Shown here: piece after piece, positions 6,908 to 11,604 of the stretch | Layout: the number at the start of each line of letters is the position of its first letter | How positions within the stretch are numbered: the stretch's first letter is position 1 | Source: an uncultured Clostridia bacterium | Lineage (GTDB): Bacteria > Bacillota > Clostridia > Lachnospirales > Lachnospiraceae | Assembly: GCA_945622055.1 (NCBI GenBank) | Contig: CALZBV010000058.1 | Span: forward strand, 1-11,604 | Direction of reading: 5' to 3' | Length of the DNA stretch: 11,604 nucleotides | Notes under the pieces: model-generated | Told to the model about the DNA's origin: nothing | Seen by the model: the letters and a program-made list of their open reading frames with translations, nothing else | The model's database searches: none | Made by a program: the position numbers and the translations under genes

Positions 6908-8068
6908 TTGCAAAATCAGGAAATCATAGACTATTTAGGGGAACTGGTCACAGCACAGCTGGAAAACAGGCTTCCTAAGCCGGTTCCGGCAGAGCTTTCG
7001 CCGGAGGAGCTTGAACGTATAGCGGTACAAAATCAGATGGTTTACCTTTTGCTCGGTGGACTCCTAAAAATCGACCTGCCGCAGGAATACACGGAACGTT
7101 TTCGGGAAAAGGTCTTTAAGAGTACCTTAAAGACGCTGGCGCAGGTATATGACGCAAATCTTCTGAGCAGGGAATTAGAAGCTGCGGGTGTACGGCATCA
7201 GGTATTGAAGGGAACCGTGTTAAAAAATATATATCCCTCTCCGGAATTCCGGGAAATGGGTGATATCGACATAATGATTTACGAGGAATCCTTTGATAAA
7301 GCTGAGGAAATTCTTGCCCGGCTGGAATATGAGAAGGTTCAGGCAGTCAAGCATCATGTAGTGTTTCGGAAGCCGCCGATGCTTGTCGTGGAGGCGCACT
7401 GGTCCCTGTATGAAAAAAGTGTGGATAAAGTGCAGTACCTTTACTATCAGGAAACGTTTCGCGCGGTTCCCTCGGCAGACTGTAACTATACCTATGAATT
7501 TTCCAAAGAAGATTTTTATGTATATATGATTTCTCATATGGCGAAGCACTTTTATGAGAATGGCTGCGGTATCCGAAATCTAGTTGATATATATGTATAT
7601 TTGAAGAAATACACGGACGAAATGGACTGGAAGAGTATAGGAAAGACACTAAAGGAGCTTGGAATTGCTCATTTTGAAGAGAATGTCCGTGGACTGGCCC
7701 TTGACTGGCTGGAAAACAGAAAACTATCGGGATTTGAAAAAAAACTCTTTACTTACATGCTAAATTGTGGTATCTATGGGAAAGAGGAAAATGGAGTTAT
7801 TGCTCAGTATGCAAAAAACACTGTAGAAAAGGATAACTCGTTTAAGTCATGGTATTATTTTCCAAAATATAAGCATATGAAGGAGCTATATCCCTGGCTG
7901 GAAGGCTTACCATGGCTTCTGCCGGTTGCATGGATGCTGAGAGCTGTCAGGGCATTTACAAGCAAAGAACGCAGAAAACGTGGAAAGGCCGTTATAGAGA
8001 TGGACCAGGAGCGGATTTTTGAGATACAGGAGATATACAGGAAAATGAAACTGGATTTTTACAAATAA
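6908..8068 (+). CDS. Nucleotidyltransferase-like protein of the PF14907 (NTP_transf_5) type
   Basis: This 386-residue protein belongs to the uncharacterised nucleotidyltransferase family common in lasso-peptide and sugar clusters. The N-terminal 80 residues are helical. VLKGTVLKNIYP (about 99-110) corresponds to the family 'lKG..l...Y' strand-helix. REMGDIDIMI (115-124) supplies the DxD metal pair Asp119/Asp121, and VEAHWSL (161-167) and ISHMAKHF with RNLVDI (about 208-228) are later family blocks. These residues suggest an active polymerase-beta-like fold transferring a nucleotide or other phosphoryl group. The acceptor is unknown: in pseudomycoidin-type lasso clusters a homologue is linked to modification of phosphorylated peptide, as I recall. 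Translation starts at TTG 6908 with AAGGAA 7 bases upstream. The gene sits 23 bases before the B2-type gene, so the pair is likely co-expressed and co-functional. Confidence 0.85.
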   Translation: MQNQEIIDYLGELVTAQLENRLPKPVPAELSPEELERIAVQNQMVYLLLGGLLKIDLPQEYTERFREKVFKSTLKTLAQVYDANLLSRELEAAGVRHQVLKGTVLKNIYPSPEFREMGDIDIMIYEESFDKAEEILARLEYEKVQAVKHHVVFRKPPMLVVEAHWSLYEKSVDKVQYLYYQETFRAVPSADCNYTYEFSKEDFYVYMISHMAKHFYENGCGIRNLVDIYVYLKKYTDEMDWKSIGKTLKELGIAHFEENVRGLALDWLENRKLSGFEKKLFTYMLNCGIYGKEENGVIAQYAKNTVEKDNSFKSWYYFPKYKHMKELYPWLEGLPWLLPVAWMLRAVRAFTSKERRKRGKAVIEMDQERIFEIQEIYRKMKLDFYK

Positions 8069-8091
8069 CGTATTGAAGAAAGAGAAGACGT

Positions 8092-8523
8092 ATGGGAAGA
8101 CTTTATCGTTTTATCCGATATAATAAATTTAAGTCGATTACAGTGCGTGCATGGGTGTATTCGGCTATGTTTCGTTTTCAGATGCTGTATACAAGACCGG
8201 ACAAGCTCCCGGCAAAATGGGGAATCGAAGGCGAAGAGTCTCCGGAAGCTGCAACGCTTGAGGAGTATCGGTATGCAAAAGGAGTCTCGTATGCGGTAAA
8301 CAGAGTATGCAATAAGACGAAATGGGAAAGTAAGTGCCTGGTCCGTGCTCTGACGGCGCAAAAAATACTCAGACAGAAAAAAATACAAAGTACACTGTAC
8401 CTGGGCTGCAGGCTGGAAAACGGAAAAATGGTTGCCCATGCGTGGCTGCGTTGCGGGAGGATGTATGTGACCGGGGGAGATGGGACAGGATATACGATAG
8501 TAGATAAATTCAGAACGGAATAG
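8092..8523 (+). CDS. Lasso-B2-type transglutaminase-fold protease
   Basis: This 143-residue protein of the PF13471 (Transglut_core3) family is the same family as the lasso-peptide leader peptidase B2/McjB. ESKCLVRALTAQKIL (about 79-93) holds the predicted nucleophile Cys82. The usual 'L.LG' strand follows (TLYLGC, 101-106), and AHAWL places the catalytic His116. Asp130 in GGDGTGY is a good candidate third residue; the Cys-His and His-Asp spacings (34 and 14) are close to those of McjB as I recall them (32 and 12). The length is normal for stand-alone B2 proteins of Firmicutes. The expected reaction is cleavage of a leader peptide presented by a B1/PqqD protein. No lasso cyclase is present, so the product need not be a lasso peptide. 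A purine-rich stretch precedes ATG 8092, and the next gene starts 10 bases after the stop. Confidence 0.85.
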   Translation: MGRLYRFIRYNKFKSITVRAWVYSAMFRFQMLYTRPDKLPAKWGIEGEESPEAATLEEYRYAKGVSYAVNRVCNKTKWESKCLVRALTAQKILRQKKIQSTLYLGCRLENGKMVAHAWLRCGRMYVTGGDGTGYTIVDKFRTE

Positions 8524-8533
8524 AGGTGGGGCT

Positions 8534-9967
8534 ATGGGAAAGTTTAATAAAGGTGCAAGTACCAATCTGATACATATTATCAGCGATTGTTTATTTTCTC
8601 TGCTTGCATTTGAACTGGCGTTATTGAGTTCTTGTACATTCAATTACAGGGAGGCAGGGACATTTGCGCTTGAATGCATATCCGGTACAAAGCATGGAAG
8701 TAATCCGACAGTGTTTTATCTGGTGATTACCATTGTGTTTACGGTGATTTATCTGCTTGCCAGCAAAGAATCCAGACTGTATAATGTGACAACCTTCTTT
8801 TATACGGATCGAATCATACGTTTGATATCACGATCGTTTTTTATTGCATTTGCAGTGGAAGCAGTTCTGATATTTTACATTGGCGGAGTGAGATTAAGCG
8901 GTGGCTTTTACATTTTATATCTCATATATATGTACTTCTTTATGATAGCCAGTGCGTTTCTTGTACGATATACAATCAAAAAAAACAAACGATATTCATT
9001 AAGAACGCTGTTTGTCGGGGATATCAAGGAGTACGATAAATTTTTGAAATTTATGCAAAAAGGTAATTCGAACATCAATCTGGTCGGATATGTTTCAGAG
9101 TGGCCGACATCAGAGGAAGGGTATCTTGGGAGTCTTGAGAACCTGGAACATATTATTCATGAACAGGGAATTGATCAGGTTTATATGCTCAACTCGAACG
9201 GAAAAGGGATTGATTTTCAGTATTATCTGAACCTTTGTGTGGAAATGGGCGTTACCTTCCGGCTTGTGATGTGTGAGTATGTGAAACAGTTTGCGTACAG
9301 CTATGTTTCCTCCATCGGTACATATCCGGTAATAACCTGGCATACGGTTTCGTTGAATGTAGGTTCACGTGCCCTCAAGCGTATCATGGATATTTTCGGA
9401 AGCTTAGTCGGAATTATTCTTTCCTCACCGGTTATGCTGCTGACTGCGATTGCGATTAAGCTGGATTCACCGGGACCGGTTATTTTTAAGCAGGAGCGCG
9501 TGGGGCAGAATGGACGCCATTTCTTTATGTATAAGTTCCGGAGTATGTGTAAGGATGCAGAAGCAATGAAAGCGAAGCTTGCAAAGCAGAATGAAATGGC
9601 CGGTGGCTTTATGTTTAAAATGCATGATGACCCGCGTATCACAAAGGTCGGCAGGTTTATTCGTAAAACCAGTATAGATGAACTGCCGCAGTTTTTCAAT
9701 GTGCTTCTTGGGTCAATGAGTCTGGTGGGAACCAGACCGCCAACTCTGGATGAGGTGGATAAATACGAGAGAAACCATTGGAGAAGAATGAGCATTAAAC
9801 CGGGAATTACCGGCATGTGGCAGGTAAGCGGACGCAGCTCCGTCAAAAATTTTGACGAGATTGTTCAGCTTGATACGGAATATATCGATAAGTGGAGTAT
9901 TTTTTTGGATATTCGTATCCTTTTGCTGACGGTAGTAAAGGTATTTAAGCGCGATGGCGCCTGCTGA
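8534..9967 (+). CDS. Polyisoprenyl-phosphate hexose-1-phosphate transferase (large PGT, WbaP/CpsE-like)
   Basis: This 477-residue membrane enzyme would start repeat-unit synthesis by moving a sugar 1-phosphate from a UDP-sugar to undecaprenyl phosphate. About four hydrophobic segments (roughly 12-33, 60-76, 99-118, 124-145) are followed by a nucleotide-binding-like soluble domain (RTLFVGD to about 270). The C-terminal bacterial sugar transferase domain then begins with SRALKRIMDIFGS and the re-entrant helix at about 287-308. Hallmarks are KFRSM (334-338), DDPRIT (365-370), SIDELPQ (380-386) with the Asp382-Glu383 catalytic dyad, GTRPP (399-403), and KPGITGMWQVSGRS (422-435). All key motifs are intact. 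The start has AGGTGG a few bases upstream, just after the B2 stop. It is the last gene before a strong terminator. The transferred sugar (glucose, galactose or other) cannot be decided. Confidence 0.93.
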   Translation: MGKFNKGASTNLIHIISDCLFSLLAFELALLSSCTFNYREAGTFALECISGTKHGSNPTVFYLVITIVFTVIYLLASKESRLYNVTTFFYTDRIIRLISRSFFIAFAVEAVLIFYIGGVRLSGGFYILYLIYMYFFMIASAFLVRYTIKKNKRYSLRTLFVGDIKEYDKFLKFMQKGNSNINLVGYVSEWPTSEEGYLGSLENLEHIIHEQGIDQVYMLNSNGKGIDFQYYLNLCVEMGVTFRLVMCEYVKQFAYSYVSSIGTYPVITWHTVSLNVGSRALKRIMDIFGSLVGIILSSPVMLLTAIAIKLDSPGPVIFKQERVGQNGRHFFMYKFRSMCKDAEAMKAKLAKQNEMAGGFMFKMHDDPRITKVGRFIRKTSIDELPQFFNVLLGSMSLVGTRPPTLDEVDKYERNHWRRMSIKPGITGMWQVSGRSSVKNFDEIVQLDTEYIDKWSIFLDIRILLLTVVKVFKRDGAC

Positions 9968-9973
9968 TTGAAG

Positions 9974-10000
9974 AGCCTTCCGATAAACGGAAGGCTTTTT
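9974..10000 (+). terminator. Rho-independent terminator between sugar transferase and kinase
   Basis: A perfect 9-bp stem AGCCTTCCG / CGGAAGGCT with loop ATAAA is followed at once by a T run (9996-10000). It ends 14 bases before the kinase start codon. The kinase must therefore depend on read-through or on a promoter inside the sugar-transferase gene. Confidence 0.9.
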
Positions 10001-10014
10001 AAGAAAGGAAAAGT

Positions 10015-10926
10015 ATGTTTTTTTATCGAATGTATGGGTTAAAGCTTTGCTCGGAGCTTGATTTTTTTCAGCTTGTGAAAGAAGAAAAATGCAGTGGCAC
10101 GGCGGAGGAGATATGGATTACCGAAGGGGTTGATACCGCAGAGTGTGAAGAGCGAAAGAAGACGACCGGAAAAAACTATGAGATCGGGGAGAAGAGAAGC
10201 TGGCTGGAGAACCGGACTCTTTGGATGCTGATCGAGGATGGAAACCGGATTCGGTTCATAAAAAAGGAAGGGGCAAACGAGCTGTATGTCCGTACCTATA
10301 TTCTTGGTTTCGGGATGGCGATGCTTGCGTTTCAGCGTGGGATGCTTGCAATTCATTGCAGCGCGGTCTCAAAAAACGGAAAAGCGGTCCTGATTGCGGG
10401 AGAGAGCGGTGCCGGAAAATCAACGGTAACATCTGCATTCCTTGAGGCAGGGTATTCCCTTATGGCGGATGATATGGCATTTGTGGAAAAGACAGAGAGC
10501 GGAATGCAGGTTTGGCCGGCATTTCCGTTTCAGAAAATGTGCAGAGACCAGATCGAGCAGAAGGAGTTTTGCGAGGACGAACTGTTTTATATTGATGAGC
10601 AGAAGGATAAATACATGGTTCCGTACAAAGGGGATTTTTCCGTGGAGGCGGTACCTCTTTCCGGTCTCCTCTATCTTTGTCAGAAGGATGAAGGTAAAAT
10701 GGAAGTACAACCCGTCGATGGACTTCAGAAGCTCTATGTCTGCGCAAACAATTTGTTTTTACGTCATCTGCTTGGAAATGATAAGTACACACCGTTTATC
10801 GGGGAAAAATGTCTTCGGATGGCGGGAGCCATTAAGATCAGCTGCCTGCTGCGTGCATTTTCCGAGAGCACGCCGGAGGAAACTGCACAAAAGGCACTTG
10901 AAATCGTGCAGAACTGGGAAGAATAG
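10015..10926 (+). CDS. HPr kinase-like (HprK-related) serine kinase family protein
   Basis: This 303-residue soluble protein has an unrecognised N-terminal part of about 105 residues, then an HprK-like P-loop kinase core. IHCSAV (113-118) is the family H.SAV block. GESGAGKST (129-137) is a Walker A loop. LMADDMAFVE (149-158) carries the Asp152-Asp153 pair expected for metal and catalysis, and the rest matches the 'Gy.l.aDD' run seen in HprK-related kinases of peptide clusters. Such a kinase (PadeK-type) phosphorylates the C-terminal Ser of the paeninodin precursor. Housekeeping HPr kinase/phosphorylase is unlikely because the N-terminal region is not recognisably the HprK N domain and the context is a sugar locus. 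ATG 10015 follows AAGGAA at 10005-10010. Its expression must pass or bypass the terminator just upstream. The substrate could be a peptide, a protein or a small molecule. Confidence 0.82.
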   Translation: MFFYRMYGLKLCSELDFFQLVKEEKCSGTAEEIWITEGVDTAECEERKKTTGKNYEIGEKRSWLENRTLWMLIEDGNRIRFIKKEGANELYVRTYILGFGMAMLAFQRGMLAIHCSAVSKNGKAVLIAGESGAGKSTVTSAFLEAGYSLMADDMAFVEKTESGMQVWPAFPFQKMCRDQIEQKEFCEDELFYIDEQKDKYMVPYKGDFSVEAVPLSGLLYLCQKDEGKMEVQPVDGLQKLYVCANNLFLRHLLGNDKYTPFIGEKCLRMAGAIKISCLLRAFSESTPEETAQKALEIVQNWEE

Positions 10927-10942
10927 TCTTCGAAGGAAAGAG

Positions 10943-10990
10943 AAAGCCGTGACTGTCGGTAAAAGGACGGGCACGGCTTTGGTTTTGCTG
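10943..10990. terminator. Likely bidirectional terminator between kinase and histidine kinase genes
   Basis: A 15-bp stem (10943-10957 with 10966-10980, one mismatch and one G-U pair) encloses an 8-base loop. The plus strand continues with GGTTTTG, and the minus strand leaves the stem as CTCTTTCC, so both sides carry moderate T runs. It lies between converging stops at 10926 and 11014, as expected for a shared terminator. Confidence 0.7.
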
Positions 10991-11013
10991 AATTATTAAG
11001 AATGGGGTATGAT

Positions 11014-11604
11014 TCATTCGGAAGCAAGAGGAAGCAGGATACGAAAACAGCAGCCTTCTCCTTCTTTGCTGATGCAGGTGATATTGCCGCCGAAGCGTTC
11101 TATGATCGTACGCACGATGCAGAGTCCGAGACCGCTTCCGGAGGTGTGGCCCGGGGTACGGGCACGGGAAACGGTATAGGTACGGTCAAAGATATGAGAA
11201 ACGGCATCCGCTGGAATACCGATTCCGTTATCTGCAACCTCGATCATAAGCTGCCGGTTTTCGGAAAGGATCTCGGCATGAAGCGTGATCGTTGTGCCGT
11301 CACCGGAATATTTGGCTGCATTGGTAAAAAGATTATCAAGGACACGTAGCATTTTCTGGATATCGATCCGAATCAGGGCAGGGAGGTCGGACGGAAGATC
11401 GAGCTCAAGCTTATGGTTATCATAAAGCGGATTCAGGCTGATGTCGAAAAAATATTCCTCAAGGAAAGGCGCTGCAGGAACAGTTTCCAGATTCAGGGAG
11501 GCGGAGGAATTCTCCAGCGTGAAGAGAAAATACATATCCTGTATCAGATCCTCCAGGGTTTTCGTGCGGCGGTCAAGCAGCTGAACGGTAGAAAGAATCT
11601 CCTC
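11014..11604 (-). CDS. Sensor histidine kinase, C-terminal part (runs off right edge)
   Basis: The 196 visible residues contain the end of a HisKA dimerisation helix (TLEDLIQDMYFLFTLE) followed by a full HATPase_c domain. Counting from the window edge, the N box DNLFTNAAKYS is at about 90-100, the G1 box ADNGIGIP at 124-131, the F box HIFDRTY at 137-143, and the G2 box GSGLGLCIV at 156-164. All ATP-binding motifs are intact and the stop is TGA at 11016-11014. The phospho-accepting histidine and any membrane sensor lie outside the window, so the signal cannot be inferred. The gene faces the polysaccharide locus tail to tail across a bidirectional terminator. It is therefore probably a separate transcription unit, possibly with a response regulator further right. 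A role in controlling the locus would be speculation. Confidence 0.9.
   Translation of the reverse strand, partial: EEILSTVQLLDRRTKTLEDLIQDMYFLFTLENSSASLNLETVPAAPFLEEYFFDISLNPLYDNHKLELDLPSDLPALIRIDIQKMLRVLDNLFTNAAKYSGDGTTITLHAEILSENRQLMIEVADNGIGIPADAVSHIFDRTYTVSRARTPGHTSGSGLGLCIVRTIIERFGGNITCISKEGEGCCFRILLPLASE

Noticed and set aside
8092..8523. Calling this region a complete lasso-peptide cluster
   Set aside because: No asparagine-synthetase-like cyclase, ABC exporter or precursor with a core Gly and a ring-closing Asp/Glu at position 7-9 is found in the window.
9301..9846. Long open frame on the minus strand opposite the sugar transferase
   Set aside because: It is antisense to a domain with dense conserved motifs and has no recognisable protein features; it is a codon-bias shadow. 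Similar antisense frames at 8059-8643 and 6174-6686 were rejected for the same reason.
10015..10926. Reading the kinase as housekeeping HPr kinase/phosphorylase (hprK)
   Set aside because: The P-loop core matches the superfamily, but the N-terminal region is not recognisably that of HprK and the context is a polysaccharide/peptide-modification locus.
10949..10999. 16-codon GTG frame after the kinase gene with a purine-rich upstream stretch
   Set aside because: It lies inside the hairpin of the 10943-10990 terminator; the frame is best explained by that structure.

Overview
The window looks like a low-to-mid GC Gram-positive anaerobe of the Clostridia, most likely a Lachnospiraceae-type gut bacterium. 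This rests on strong purine-rich Shine-Dalgarno sites, some TTG starts, tightly packed co-directional genes, and protein sequences of the kind seen in cell-surface polysaccharide loci of that family. The genus is inference only. No tRNA, rRNA, CRISPR array, insertion sequence or phage gene is visible.

Layout: (1) 62-4499, plus strand: a MenD-like thiamine diphosphate (ThDP) enzyme, a Wzx-type flippase and a GT4 glycosyltransferase, probably the end of a longer operon entering from the left. (2) 4549-4815, minus strand: a small PqqD-family protein, the only leftward gene inside the polysaccharide block, with its own promoter. (3) 4955-9967, plus strand, from a strong divergent promoter: two GT2 glycosyltransferases, a PF14907-type nucleotidyltransferase-like protein, a lasso-B2-type transglutaminase-fold peptidase, and a large polyisoprenyl-phosphate sugar transferase that would start repeat-unit assembly. 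This unit ends at a strong intrinsic terminator. (4) 10015-10926, plus strand: an HprK-like P-loop kinase starting 14 bases after that terminator. (5) From 11014 to the right edge, minus strand: the C-terminal part of a sensor histidine kinase, separated from (4) by a hairpin that can terminate in both directions.

Most of the block is a Wzx-type exopolysaccharide/capsule locus: the sugar transferase loads the first sugar phosphate on undecaprenyl phosphate, the GT2 and GT4 enzymes extend it, and the flippase exports it. Woven into it are four protein types best known together from lasso-peptide (paeninodin-like) clusters: PqqD/B1-type peptide-recognition protein, B2 peptidase, nucleotidyltransferase and HPr-kinase-like kinase. 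No asparagine-synthetase-like lasso cyclase and no convincing precursor peptide are present. This dispersed peptide-modification set inside a polysaccharide locus is the most interesting feature. Its substrate cannot be read from the window.
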